From Roseiarcus sp963741405 (GTDB lineage: Bacteria; Pseudomonadota; Alphaproteobacteria; Rhizobiales; Beijerinckiaceae), in contig CAVUHX010000034.1 of the NCBI GenBank assembly GCA_963741405.1, positions 1-64,000 of the forward strand: a stretch of DNA of 64,000 bases, given 5' to 3'. Shown in pieces: positions 25,728 to 35,382 of this stretch. The translations under genes were made by a program, and so were the position numbers. Position 1 is the stretch's first letter; each line of letters opens with the position of its first letter. A model generated the notes under the pieces. That model ran no database searches. It had not been told where the DNA came from and was given only the letters and a program-made list of their open reading frames with translations.

Positions 25728-27042
25728 TCACTCATCGATGAACAGCGCAGCCGGCGCTTCGAGAAGGGCGCGCACGCGCTGGATGAACGTCGCTGCGTCG
25801 TGGCCGTCGACCACGCGATGATCGAACGACGAGGACAGGTTCATGCTCTTCCGCGGCACGAAGCCGCCGTCGCGCCACGCCGGCTTGACCACGATCCTGT
25901 TCACGCCGACGATCGCCACCTCGGGCCGGTTGACGATCGGGGTCGAGACGATTCCGCCGAGCGCGCCGAGCGAGGTCAGCGTGATCGTCGAGCCGGTCAG
26001 CTCCTCCCGCTGCGCCACACCCTGCCTTGCCGCCTCGCTGACGCGCCGCATCTCGCGCGCCGCTTCGTGCAGGCCGAGCGTCTCGGCGTGGCGGACGACC
26101 GGAACCATCAGCCCGACCGGAGTTCTGGGTCGCAATGCCGAGATGGACGGCGCCGAAGCGGGTGATGACCTCGTTGTCGTCGTCGTAATGGGCGTTGACC
26201 TGCGGAAAGGCGGCGACCGCCTTGACGACAGCCAGCATGAGGAAGGGCAGCATCGTCAGCTTCGGCCGCTCTTCCGTCGCGCGCGCGTTGAGCGCCGCGC
26301 GCAATTCCTCGAGCGCGGTGACGTCGACTTCCTCGACATAGGAGAAATGCGCCACCCGGCGCGCCGATTCCGCCATGTTCTGCGCGATGCGGCGGCGCAT
26401 GCCGACGACCTTGATCGTCTCGACGGCCATGTTGGGCTGTCGGCCGGGGCCTTTCGCCGGCGCCTCAGGCGGGCTTGCAATGAAGGCGTCGAGATCGTCG
26501 TGGGTGATCCGCCCCGCCGGGCCGCTCCCGTGCACAAAGCGCAGGTCGACGCCCGCTTCGCGCGCCCTCTGGCGGACGGCGGGGGAAGCGAGCGGCTTCT
26601 CTCCGGCCGGGCGCGGAGCCCCGCGGTGCGGCGGCGGCGCGGCGCGCGGCGCAGGCGGAGCGGGAGCCGGCGCGGGCGCCGACGCCTCGGCGACAGGCTC
26701 GACCGGCGTTGACGAAGGCTTGGCGGGGGCGGGCGCCTCCGCCGCCGCGGCGGCCTTGGCGACTCCCTTCGGCGGCGGCGGGGGCGGCGAATCCGCAAGG
26801 CCCGGCGCCTCGATCCGGATGAGCTCGGCGCCGACGGCGAGCACGTCGCCGACACCGCCGCCGAGCGCGACGACCGTGCCCGCGACCGGCGTCGGGATCT
26901 CGACCGTCGCCTTGTCGGTCATCACCGCAGCGACGACCTGGTCCTCGCGCACGAGATCGCCGACCTTGACCGACCATTCGACGATCTCGGCTTCCGCCAC
27001 CCCCTCGCCGACGTCGGGCATCCGGATCGAGCGCGCGCCCAT
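25728..27042 (-). pseudogene. bkdB: Branched-chain 2-oxoacid dehydrogenase E2 (lipoamide acyltransferase), one frameshift
   Basis: Lipoyl domain at the N-terminus with the lipoylated lysine in VMTDKATVEIPTP (about residue 43). A long proline/alanine-rich linker (about 85-145) precedes the E3/E1-binding domain (SPAVRQRAREAGVDLRFVHG). The acyltransferase domain starts at ETIKVVGMRRRIAQNMAESA. After LGIATQ, near 26130, an extra base shifts the frame. The catalytic end continues as TPVGLMVPVVRHAETLGL and closes with SSSFDHRVVDGHDAATFIQR (His-Asp catalytic motif DHRVVDG). Restored length is about 437 residues. Four-base gap to bkdA2. Confidence 0.88.
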
Positions 27043-27046
27043 CTAT

Positions 27047-28060
27047 TCAGGCCTCCATCGCCTTGAGGAGCGCCCGCCCGACGCGCGCCGGACCCGGGAA
27101 ATAGTCCCATTCCTCGGCGTGCGGATAGGGCGTGTCGAAACCGGCGACGCGCTCGATCGGCGCCTCGAGCGCATAGAAGCAGCGCTCCATCACCTGGGCC
27201 GCGAGCTCGGCGCCGAAGCCGGAGGTCAGCGTCGCCTCGTGCACGATGACGCAGCGGCCGGTCTTCTCGACCGACGCGACGATTGCGTCGATGTCGAGCG
27301 GAAGGAGGGTGCGCAGGTCGAGGATCTCGGCGTCGACGCCCGTCTCGTCGGCCGCGGCTTCGGCGACATGGACCATGGTGCCGTAGCAGAGCACGGTGAC
27401 GCGCTTGCCCTCGCGGCGCAGAGCCGCCTTGCCGAGCGGCACGACATAGCGCCCGGCGGGGGCCTCGCTCAGGGGATGCTTCGCCCAGGGCGTCACCGGC
27501 TGGTCGGGGTGGCCGGAGAACGGGCCGTTGTAGAGCCGCTTCGGCTCGAGGAAAATCACCGGATCGTCGTCCTCGATCGCGGCGATCAGCAGGCCCTTGG
27601 CGTCGTGGGGGTTCGAGGGGATGACGGTCTTCAGGCCGCTGACGTGGGTGAACAGGGCCTCGGGGCTCTGGCTGTGGGTCTGTCCGCCGTAGATGCCGCC
27701 GCCGCACGGCATGCGGATGACGATCGGGGCGGAGAACTCGCCGCCCGAGCGGTAGCGCAGCCGCGCCGCCTCGGACACGATCTGGTCGTAGCCCGGGTAG
27801 ACGTAGTCGGCGAACTGGATCTCCGCCACCGGCCGAAGCCCGTAGGCGCCCATGCCGATCGCGACGCCGACGATGCCCAATTCGTTGATCGGCGCGTCGA
27901 AGCAGCGCGACCTGCCGTATTTGCGCTGCAGGCCCTCGGTGCAGCGGAACACACCGCCGAAATAGCCGACGTCCTCGCCGAACACGACGACACTCTCGTC
28001 CTCGGCCATCTTGCAATCCATCGCGTCGCGGATCGCCTCGACCATCGACATGCGCGGCAT
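27047..28060 (-). CDS. bkdA2: Branched-chain 2-oxoacid dehydrogenase E1 beta subunit
   Basis: 337 residues, full length. Typical E1-beta motifs: SMVEAIRDAMDCKMAEDESV, VFGEDVGYFGGVFRCTEGLQ, PINELGIVGVAIGMGAYGLR and MPCGGGIYGGQTHSQSPEAL. With the alpha subunit it decarboxylates branched-chain 2-oxo acids and acylates the lipoyl arm using thiamine diphosphate. The alpha gene (bkdA1) is upstream but separated from it by the cyclase-like gene. Confidence 0.93.
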   Translation of the reverse strand: MPRMSMVEAIRDAMDCKMAEDESVVVFGEDVGYFGGVFRCTEGLQRKYGRSRCFDAPINELGIVGVAIGMGAYGLRPVAEIQFADYVYPGYDQIVSEAARLRYRSGGEFSAPIVIRMPCGGGIYGGQTHSQSPEALFTHVSGLKTVIPSNPHDAKGLLIAAIEDDDPVIFLEPKRLYNGPFSGHPDQPVTPWAKHPLSEAPAGRYVVPLGKAALRREGKRVTVLCYGTMVHVAEAAADETGVDAEILDLRTLLPLDIDAIVASVEKTGRCVIVHEATLTSGFGAELAAQVMERCFYALEAPIERVAGFDTPYPHAEEWDYFPGPARVGRALLKAMEA

Positions 28061-28129
28061 GCGTCAAAGCTCCAGCTTCGGTTGACCTTATCCACTATCG
28101 CGGGCCACCGCGACTGGGGGGCGGCCCCC

Positions 28130-29825
28130 CTACGCTTCCAATCCCGCCTTCATCAGCCCATTGAGGAGGTGCTTGCGGTCCTCAGCAAACTTGAACGGCC
28201 GATTCTCGACAAACAGGCCTGCGCGAAAGCTCGGCGCCATCGCCAGCAGCGCGGCGCGCGCCACGGCGGCGCCGTCGGCGTCGCCAACCTGGGCGCGGCA
28301 CGCCGCGAGGCCCGCCAGGACGCCGACCTGAGGTTCCGCGACACTGCCGTAGACGGCCGCTCCATCGGCGTAGGCGCTCGAGCAATAGCAGGCGAGGCCG
28401 AGATTCGTGGCGTACCAGGCCGGGTGGTGGGGATTAAGCTCCATCGCCTTTTCGATTCGCGTCCGTCCCTCGTCCGGCTTGCCAAGGTAGGTCGCAAGTG
28501 GCGACCACAAGGCCTGGATGCGAGCATCGTAGGGGTTGAGGGCATAGGCCTTCTTGTGATGCACCTCGGCGGCATCGAGACGCCTTCGGTACATGTCGAT
28601 TTGACCCGCGACAAGGTGACACCAGCTGTCGGCAGGATCGAGCGTCAGGGCGCGAGCGGCGAGGAGCGCGACATCCGCCAGATCGCTTTCGCCCGGGTGA
28701 AGCGCCCAGTCACGCAGCCGCATGAGGGCGAGCATGGCCACCGCTGCGGGATAGTCGGGCGTGATCGCCAGCGCCTTTTGGAAGCAGTCGATCGCGCTGC
28801 GAGCCGACGCCGGATCGAGTCGGTCCGCATAGCGCATGCCGCGCATCAAAAGATCGAAGGCTCCCAAGCCCTGGTTCCGCTTGCGCATCGCGGTCTCCGC
28901 CCCGGTCTGCTCGATCCGGCCGACGAGCGTCGCGACGATCTTCTCGATGAGTTCGTCCTGAACCTCGAGCACGTCGGCGGAGGCGCGATCGTAGCGCTCG
29001 GCCCAAAGAACTCGGCCCGAGGCGCCTTCGACCAGCGTTGCCTGAAGCCGTAGCCGCTGCGGGCTCAGCCGGACGGCGCCGCTGACGACGTAGCGTGCGC
29101 CAAGAGCGGCCGCCACGCGCTGCGGATCGTGGTCGGGATCAAAACCGAAGCTCGAACTCGCGGCTGAGAACCGCGAGTGTGCTGAAGCGGGACAGCGCCG
29201 TCATCAGATCGTCGGCCAGCCCGTCGCCCCAGTGCCGATCCGCGGGATTGGCCCGGAACGGCAGAACCGCGAGGGCGAATCCGCGATGCGGCTCCGGGTC
29301 CTGATCCGGTTCGCCGAGACGAATGCGCGCCACTTTGACGGGCTCTCTAATGCCCTTCAGCGTCTGAGCGCCGATCGCCTCGATATGAAGATCCGGCCAG
29401 GGTTCGAAGGCCGCGAGGACTTTGTCCGACAGGCAGACGCCCCCGGGGTAGGCGAGGCTTTCCAGCCTTGCCGCCACGTTGACGGTCTCCCCCAACAAGT
29501 CCTGGCCATTGGGATAGACATGTCCGACATGAATGCCGATGCGGTACGGCAGCGTCTCGATGCCGCGCGTCTTGGCCCTAGCCAGTGACTGTTGAACGTC
29601 CACGGCGCAGGACACCGCGCTCGCGGTCAGAGGAAATTCGGCAAGCACGCTGTCGCCGCCGGTCGAAAATATTCGGCCGCCTCTGGAAGAGATTGCTGCG
29701 TCGATCACGGAGCGGCTCGCTTCGAGCGCCGCCAGCGCCCGTTGCTCGTCGAGGCTCATCGCGCGCGAATAGTTGGCGGCGTCGGCCGCGAGAACCGTGG
29801 TGGTGCGGAGGGGCGAAGCGAGCAT
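28130..29825 (-). pseudogene. Class III adenylate/guanylate cyclase with TolB-like and TPR regions, one frameshift
   Basis: The N-terminal cyclase domain (about residues 1-165) has metal-binding Asp in VLAADAANYSRAMSLDE, the second Asp region FSTGGDSVLAEF, and GIHVGHVYPNGQDLLGETVN. A middle segment PHRGFALAVLPFRANPADRH opens the TolB-like domain found in this cyclase family. Near 29150 one extra base gives a premature stop. The next frame continues SSFGFDPDHDPQRVAAALGA and RYVVSGAVRLSPQRLRLQAT, then several TPR units to the end. Restored length is about 565 residues. It would make a cyclic nucleotide in the cytoplasm. It sits in the bkd operon, 18 bases after bkdA1. Confidence 0.85.
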
Positions 29826-29843
29826 GACCGAGACCGCGCCCGT

Positions 29844-31070
29844 TCACACCCCCAGCTGCTGGCGCTGCTCGCGCAGATGGCGGGGCATCTCCTTGTAGAC
29901 GTCCTCGAACATGGTGGCGGTGCTCGGCTTCGGCCCGTCGTGCAGGGTGCCGTGGCTTTCCGCCTGCTTGGCCGCCTCGAGCACTTCCGCGTCCACCTCG
30001 GCCTGCATCTGCTTCATGCGTTCCTCGCTCCATTCGCCGTGCAGGATGAGATGGGCCTTGAGGCGCGCGATCGGATCGCCGAGCGGCCAGGCGGCCCATT
30101 CGTCCTTCGGCCGGTATTTCGACGGATCGTCGGAAGTCGAGTGCGCGCCGGCGCGGTAGGTGACCCATTCGATGACCGTCGGGCCGAGATTGGCGCGCGC
30201 CCGCTCGACCGCCCATTTTGAGACGGCGTAGACGGCGAGATAGTCGTTGCCGTCGACGCGCAGCGAAGCGATGCCGTAGCCGTGGGCGCGCGCGGCGAAT
30301 TTGGCGCTCTCGCCGCCGGCGATCCCCTGATAGGACGAGATCGCCCACTGGTTGTTGACGATATTGAGGATGACCGGGGGCCGGTACACCGAGGCGAACA
30401 CCAGGGCCGAATGGAAGTCGGTCTCCGCCGTCGCGCCGTCGCCGATCCAGCCGGAGGCGATCTTCGTGTCGCCCATGATCGCCGAGGCCATGGCCCAGCC
30501 GACGGCCTGGGGATATTGCGTGCCGAGATTGCCGGAGACGGTGAAAAAGCCGGCCTCCTTGAACGAATAGAGCCCGGGGAGCTGGCGGCCCCTGAGGCGA
30601 TCCTTTTCGTTGGAGAAGATCTCGTTCATCATGTCGACCAGCGGCCAGCCGTGGGCGATCAGCAGCCCCTGCTGGCGATAGGTCGGAAAGCACATGTCGC
30701 CTGCGGCGAGCGCTTTGCGGTGGGCGCAGGCGATCGCCTCCTCGCCGAGGGAGGTGATATAGAACGAGGTCTTGCCCTGGCGCTGCGAGAGCAGCATGCG
30801 CGCATCGAAGGCCCGGGTCAGCATCATGTCGCGCAGGCCCTTGCGGAGTTCCTCGGCCGAAAGCGCCCCCGCCCAGTCGCCCACCGCTTCGCCGTGATCG
30901 TCGAGCACGCGGATCATATTGTAGGCGAAGTCGCGGATTTCGCCCGCAGGGACGTCGATCGGCGGCCTCGGAACCTCGCCAGCCTCCGGTACGCCGACAT
31001 GGCTGAAGTCGGGCCTGCCCCCCGGCCGAACGCTCGGCTCCGGCACATGCAGCGACAGCGGCTGGCTCAT
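29844..31070 (-). CDS. bkdA1: Branched-chain 2-oxoacid dehydrogenase E1 alpha subunit
   Basis: 408 residues. The thiamine diphosphate motif reads GWIGDGATAETDFHSAL to NNQWAISS. QGKTSFYITSLGEEA, LPGLYSFKEAGFFTVSGNLG and the phosphorylation-loop region YRAGAHSTSDDPSKYR match branched-chain (Bkd) rather than pyruvate E1-alpha. First gene of the operon bkdA1-cyclase-bkdA2-bkdB-lpdV. It catalyses oxidative decarboxylation of the 2-oxo acids from valine, leucine and isoleucine. Confidence 0.93.
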   Translation of the reverse strand: MSQPLSLHVPEPSVRPGGRPDFSHVGVPEAGEVPRPPIDVPAGEIRDFAYNMIRVLDDHGEAVGDWAGALSAEELRKGLRDMMLTRAFDARMLLSQRQGKTSFYITSLGEEAIACAHRKALAAGDMCFPTYRQQGLLIAHGWPLVDMMNEIFSNEKDRLRGRQLPGLYSFKEAGFFTVSGNLGTQYPQAVGWAMASAIMGDTKIASGWIGDGATAETDFHSALVFASVYRPPVILNIVNNQWAISSYQGIAGGESAKFAARAHGYGIASLRVDGNDYLAVYAVSKWAVERARANLGPTVIEWVTYRAGAHSTSDDPSKYRPKDEWAAWPLGDPIARLKAHLILHGEWSEERMKQMQAEVDAEVLEAAKQAESHGTLHDGPKPSTATMFEDVYKEMPRHLREQRQQLGV

Positions 31071-31248
31071 CGAAGCGTTCCTCCGGCCGGCGGATCAAAC
31101 CGCGGCTCCGCTCCGCTCATCTTAGCCTTGGCGCGAAGCGGTTGTCATCGGCAGGCGCGGTCGGTCGCATCGCGTCCGGGAGGCGAGTCCGATCCGCGGC
31201 GCGTGGTGGAGTGCGGCTGCGCCGGACGATTCGGCCCGCTGCGAACCC

Positions 31249-32178
31249 CTACCGGGCCGCCGGGACGCCGATCCGCCTGATCTCCCATTCGAGCGTCACG
31301 CCGGTCGCCTCTCGCACGCGCCGCCGCACTTCCTCGCCGAGCGCCTCGATGTCGGCTGCGGTCGCTTGTCCCCGGTTGATCAGGAAGTTGCAGTGCATGG
31401 GCGAAACCTCGGCGTCGCCGATCGTCAGCCCGCGGCACCCGGCCCGGTCGATCAATCGCCACGCCTTCTCGCCCGGCGGGTTTTTGAAGGTCGAGCCGCC
31501 GGTCTTCTCCCTGATCGGCTGCGATTCCTCGCGCGCGCGAGTGATTCGCTCCATTTCCGCGACAATCGCGGCGGGATCGCCGGGGCGCCCCTGAAGCATC
31601 GCGCCGGTGAAGATCACGTCGTCCGCGACCGCGCTGTGCCGGTAGGAAAAGCCCATGTCGGCGTTCGTGAAGACCCGCCTTGCGCCGGAGCGGTCGATCC
31701 CGCGCGCTTCGACCAGCACCTCCCTGATCTCGCCGCCATGGGCGCCGGCGTTCATGCGCAACGCGCCGCCGATCGATCCCGGAACGCCGCGCAGGAAGGC
31801 GAGGCCATCGATGCCCGCGATCGCGGCGGCCTTGGCGACGAACTGGTCCGGCGCGGCGGCGCCGGCGACGAGGCGCCAGCCTTCCGTCACCTCGATCGTG
31901 TTGAACGCCCGCCCGCCGAGCCGGATGACCACGCCTTCGACGCCTCCGTCGCGCACGATCAGGTTCGAGCCGAGGCCGATCAGGGTCGCGGGAATCTCGC
32001 GCGGAAGCGCGGCGAGCAGAGTGGCCAGGTCCTCCTCGTCGGCGGGCGAGAACAGGATCTGCGCTTGCCCGCCGACCCGGAACCAGGTCGTCTCGGCGAG
32101 CGGCGCATTGGCGGAGATGCGCCCGCGCACGTCTGGCGCAAGCGCCTTCAGTTCGCCGGCGAGGTCGGGAAAGCCCAT
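31249..32178 (-). CDS. murB: UDP-N-acetylenolpyruvoylglucosamine reductase
   Basis: 309 residues from MGFPDLAGELKALAPDVRGR. FAD-binding parts: LIGLGSNLIVRDGGV and LRGVPGSIGGALRMNAGAHG. The type I C-terminal domain contains GSTFKNPPGEKAWRLID with PMHCNFLINRGQATAADIEA and the catalytic glutamate near the end (VTLEWEIRRIG). It reduces the enolpyruvyl group to form UDP-MurNAc in peptidoglycan synthesis. 11 bases downstream of murC, as in the dcw clusters of alphaproteobacteria, though ddlB and ftsQ are not next to it here. Confidence 0.95.
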   Translation of the reverse strand: MGFPDLAGELKALAPDVRGRISANAPLAETTWFRVGGQAQILFSPADEEDLATLLAALPREIPATLIGLGSNLIVRDGGVEGVVIRLGGRAFNTIEVTEGWRLVAGAAAPDQFVAKAAAIAGIDGLAFLRGVPGSIGGALRMNAGAHGGEIREVLVEARGIDRSGARRVFTNADMGFSYRHSAVADDVIFTGAMLQGRPGDPAAIVAEMERITRAREESQPIREKTGGSTFKNPPGEKAWRLIDRAGCRGLTIGDAEVSPMHCNFLINRGQATAADIEALGEEVRRRVREATGVTLEWEIRRIGVPAAR

Positions 32179-32189
32179 GCGTTGCGCCC

Positions 32190-33599
32190 TCAGGCCTTGT
32201 CGAGCGCCGCCAGTTCGCCCGGCAGCGCATAGGCCCATTGGGTGATCGTGCCCGCGCCGAGGAAAACGACAATGTCGCCGGGAGCGGCCAGCTTGCGGAC
32301 CATCGGCGCGAGCTTCTCCGGCGTCGGCAGCACGAGCGCGTGCCGGTGGCCGTGCGCGCCGATCGCCGCCGCCAGCGCGTTCTTGTCGGCGCCCTCGATC
32401 GGCGCTTCGCCCGCGGGATAGACGTCGGCGACGATCACGCTGTCGGCGTCGTTGAAGCAGGTGGCGAAGGCGTCGAACAGCGAGGCGAGGCGCGTGTAGC
32501 GGTGCGGCTGCATGACCGCGATCACCTTGCCGCTGGTGGCCGCGCGGGCCGCCTTGAGGACGGCCGCGATCTCGACCGGGTGGTGGCCGTAGTCGTCGTA
32601 GATCGCGACGCCGTTCCACTCGCCGGTGCGGGTGAAGCGCCGCTTGACGCCGCCGAAGGCGCCGATCGCCTTGCGGATGACGTCGACCGAGGCGCCGAGC
32701 TCGTGCGCGACCGCGATCGCCGCGGTGGCGTTCAGCGCATTGTGCCGCCCCGGCATCGGCAGGGCGAGGTCGTCGATGTATGTGGCGCGCCCGGTCGCCC
32801 GGTCGCGGATCAGGACGGAGAATTTGGTTACGCCGCCGGCCATGGCGACGTCGAGGAGCCGGATATCGGCCTGCGGATTTTCGCCATAGGTCAGAACCCG
32901 CCGGTCCTCGATCCGCCCGACCAGTTCCTGCACAGTCGGATGATCGAGGCACATCACGGCGAAGCCGTAGAACGGCAGGTTCTCGATCAGCACCAGAAAG
33001 GCGTCCTTGATCGCGTCGAAGGTCTTGAAGTGGTCGAGATGCTCGGGGTCGACATTGGTGACGATGGCGATGTCGGCCGGCAGTTTCAGGAAAGTGCCGT
33101 CGCTTTCGTCGGCCTCGACCACCATCCAGTCGCCCGCCCCGAGCCGGGCGTTGGTGCCATAGGCGTTGATGATGCCGCCGTTGATCACGGTCGGATCGAG
33201 GCCGGCGGCGTCGAGCAAGGTCGCCACCAGCGAGGTCGTCGTCGTCTTGCCGTGCGTGCCGGCGACGGCGACGCATTGCCTGAGGCGCATGAGTTCGGCG
33301 AGCATTTCGGCGCGGCGCACCACCGGGATTCGACGCGCCCGCGCCGCGACCAATTCCGGGTTGTCGCGCCGGATCGCGGTCGAGACGACCACGACCGCCG
33401 CCGAACCCAGATTGGCCTGGTCATGGCCGACGAACACCGTCGCGCCGCGCTCGCGCAGGCGCTTGACGTTGGCGTTGTCACTGGCGTCCGACCCCTGCAC
33501 GGTATGGCCGAGGTTGATCAGAACCTCGGCGATGCCCGACATGCCGATGCCGCCGATGCCGACGAAGTGGATGGGGCCGATTTCGTTCGGCAGTTTCAT
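32190..33599 (-). CDS. murC: UDP-N-acetylmuramate--L-alanine ligase
   Basis: 469 residues, usual length. N-terminal UDP-binding IHFVGIGGIGMSGIAEVLIN, ATP-binding loop AVAGTHGKTTTTSLVATLLD (about residue 115), then VNVDPEHLDHFKTF-type metal site (NVDPEHLDH) and C-terminal RRFTRTGEWNGVAIYDDYGH. It adds L-alanine to UDP-MurNAc in the cytoplasm. A 10-base hairpin (33616-33639) lies in its leader just before the GGGAG ribosome site. Confidence 0.96.
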   Translation of the reverse strand: MKLPNEIGPIHFVGIGGIGMSGIAEVLINLGHTVQGSDASDNANVKRLRERGATVFVGHDQANLGSAAVVVVSTAIRRDNPELVAARARRIPVVRRAEMLAELMRLRQCVAVAGTHGKTTTTSLVATLLDAAGLDPTVINGGIINAYGTNARLGAGDWMVVEADESDGTFLKLPADIAIVTNVDPEHLDHFKTFDAIKDAFLVLIENLPFYGFAVMCLDHPTVQELVGRIEDRRVLTYGENPQADIRLLDVAMAGGVTKFSVLIRDRATGRATYIDDLALPMPGRHNALNATAAIAVAHELGASVDVIRKAIGAFGGVKRRFTRTGEWNGVAIYDDYGHHPVEIAAVLKAARAATSGKVIAVMQPHRYTRLASLFDAFATCFNDADSVIVADVYPAGEAPIEGADKNALAAAIGAHGHRHALVLPTPEKLAPMVRKLAAPGDIVVFLGAGTITQWAYALPGELAALDKA

Positions 33600-33615
33600 G
33601 AAAGTTCGTCTCCCG

Positions 33616-33639
33616 CAAGGGCCGGCCGACCGGCCCTTG
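33616..33639. terminator. Strong hairpin in the deoB/HIT-murC gap
   Basis: CAAGGGCCGG (33616-33625) pairs perfectly with CCGGCCCTTG (33630-33639) over a four-base loop. It is downstream of the deoB-HIT unit and 17 bases upstream of the murC ATG. It may end the upstream transcript or shape the murC leader; no T-run follows on the minus strand. Confidence 0.4.
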
Positions 33640-33736
33640 GTTCATGAGGCGGAGGGAATAGGCCAAGTCGTGCGATTTGGGAAATGGGGCGGCGGAGCGG
33701 AACTGGCCGGCGCGTCGCGGGATGGACGAGCCGCGC

Positions 33737-34144
33737 CTAAAGCCGCAGCCCCTTCCGCGCCGCCGCCGCCAGCGCCGAGGCCTGCGAATCCCGGTACGGC
33801 GCCGCCGCGCCAACTCCCCACACCGGGCCCGGCCATCCGGGGTCGCCGGTCGTCCGCGCGACCACATGGACGTGCAATTGCCGCACGACGTTGCCGAGCG
33901 CGCCGACGTTGATCTTGTCCGCCCTGGCGTGGGCTTTGAGGAAGTCCGCCGCCAGAGCCGCCTCCTCGATCAGAGTCGCCCGCTCAGCCGCGGCGAGATC
34001 CGTCAATTCGGCGAGCCCCTCCCGCCGCGGGACAAGGACGAGCCACGGCCAGCGCGAGTCGTTCATCAGCAGCGCCCGGCAAAGCGGCATGTCGCCAACG
34101 ACGAACGCATCCTTCGCCAGCCGCGGATCGAGCGCAAAACTCAT
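33737..34144 (-). CDS. HIT-family (histidine triad) nucleotide-binding protein
   Basis: 135 residues from MSFALDPRLAKDAFVVGDMP. The histidine triad is QLHVHVVAR, with NDSRWPWLVLVPRREG and the helix between as in HIT hydrolases. Likely hydrolyses nucleoside phosphoramidates or dinucleotides. Its ATG overlaps the deoB stop (ATGA), implying coupled translation and a possible link to nucleoside salvage. Confidence 0.88.
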   Translation of the reverse strand: MSFALDPRLAKDAFVVGDMPLCRALLMNDSRWPWLVLVPRREGLAELTDLAAAERATLIEEAALAADFLKAHARADKINVGALGNVVRQLHVHVVARTTGDPGWPGPVWGVGAAAPYRDSQASALAAAARKGLRL

Positions 34145-35361
34145 GCCGGCCACGGCCGCCCATGTGGCCCCTTCGCCAGGCCGAGTTTTGCGGCGATCGT
34201 CTCGGCGATGTCGGCAAGGCTCTCGCGCGCGCCGATCGGCCCGGCCGGGGCGCCGGCGCCGAAGGCCAGGATCGGCACGTGCTCCCTCGTGTGGTCGAAG
34301 CCGTGAAAGGTCGGATCGTTGCCGTGGTCCGCGGTGAGGAGGCAATAATCGTCCGGCCGCATCGCCGCCTCGATCTCCCCGAGGCGCCGGTCGAAGGCTT
34401 CGAGACAGGCGGCGAAGCCGGGCGCATCGCGGCGGTGGCCGAATTCGGTGTCGAAATCGACCAGATTGACGAAGATCAAGCCGCCTTCCGCAGTCGTCTT
34501 CAGCGCGTCGAGCAAGAGATCGACATTGCCGTCGTTGCTCTTGCCCTTGCGCTCCTCTCCCGTGTCGCGATGGGCGAAAATATCGCCGATCTTGCCGATC
34601 GAGACGATTGCGCGGCCTGCCTTCGCCGCCCGCTGCAACAGGTTGCCGTCGGGCGGCGGCACGGCGAAATCCTTGCGGTGAGAGGTGCGGACGAAGTCCT
34701 TGGCCGTCCTGCCGACGAAGGGACGGGCGATCACGCGCCCGATGTTCAGCGGGTCGCAAAGACGGCGCCCGATGCGGCAAAGATCGTAGAGCCGTTCGAG
34801 GCCGAAGGCGTCCTCGTGCGCGGCGATCTGAAAGACGGAGTCAGCCGAGGTGTAGCAGATGGGCTTCCCGGTCCTCAAATGCTCCTCGCCGAATTCCTCG
34901 ATGATCTCGGTGCCCGAAGCGTGCTTCCTGCCGAGAATGCCCGGAAGCTTGCCCTCGGCGACCAGCGAGGCGACCAGCGTCTCCGGGAAGGCGGGAATTG
35001 TTTGCGGGAAATAGCCCCACTCGAAATCGACCGGAGCGCCAGCCATCTCCCAGTGGCCCGAGGGCGTGTCCTTGCCGCGCGACGTCTCGATTCCGTAGCC
35101 CCATTGTCCGCTCGCCGGGGCCATGGCGAAGCCCCGAGGCGTCCGTCCGGTCGAGGCCCGGATCACGTGACCAAGGCCGAGCGCGTCGAGACGCGGAAGG
35201 CAGAGCGGCCCTTGCCTCAGGCCGTCGCGATTGCCGCGGCCGAGCGCGCAGGCTTCCGCGATATGGCCGAGCGTGTCGGCGCCCGCGTCGCCGTAAGCCG
35301 CGGCGTCTTCGGCGCCGCCGCAGCCGACGGAATCGAGCACGATGATGATGGCGCGGGACAT
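34141..35361 (-). CDS. deoB: Phosphopentomutase
   Basis: 406 residues. Alkaline-phosphatase superfamily fold with two Mn sites: IIIVLDSVGCGGAEDAAAYG with Asp and the following DTLGH, and C-terminal VDFDTEFGHRRD and LTADHGNDPTFHGFDHTREH. It interconverts ribose-1-phosphate and ribose-5-phosphate (and deoxy forms) in nucleoside catabolism. The other deo genes are not in the window. Confidence 0.95.
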   Translation of the reverse strand: MSRAIIIVLDSVGCGGAEDAAAYGDAGADTLGHIAEACALGRGNRDGLRQGPLCLPRLDALGLGHVIRASTGRTPRGFAMAPASGQWGYGIETSRGKDTPSGHWEMAGAPVDFEWGYFPQTIPAFPETLVASLVAEGKLPGILGRKHASGTEIIEEFGEEHLRTGKPICYTSADSVFQIAAHEDAFGLERLYDLCRIGRRLCDPLNIGRVIARPFVGRTAKDFVRTSHRKDFAVPPPDGNLLQRAAKAGRAIVSIGKIGDIFAHRDTGEERKGKSNDGNVDLLLDALKTTAEGGLIFVNLVDFDTEFGHRRDAPGFAACLEAFDRRLGEIEAAMRPDDYCLLTADHGNDPTFHGFDHTREHVPILAFGAGAPAGPIGARESLADIAETIAAKLGLAKGPHGRPWPA

Positions 35362-35382
35362 GTCACCCTCTATTCCACCGCC

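Noticed and set aside
25597..25731. N-terminal extension of the E3 gene
   Set aside because: The extra 45 codons are the translated IPAKAGIQ palindromic repeat; the FAD domain begins right after MTELRCKV at 25596.
26375..29053. 892-codon open frame antisense to bkdB/bkdA2 and the cyclase
   Set aside because: Spans three real genes on the other strand, low-complexity composition, no domain recognised.
29844..31070. Pyruvate dehydrogenase E1 alpha as the identity of this gene
   Set aside because: The segments around LPGLYSFKEAGFF and GAHSTSDDPSKYR fit the branched-chain subfamily; a pyruvate-type E1 would have a different phosphorylation loop and gene order.
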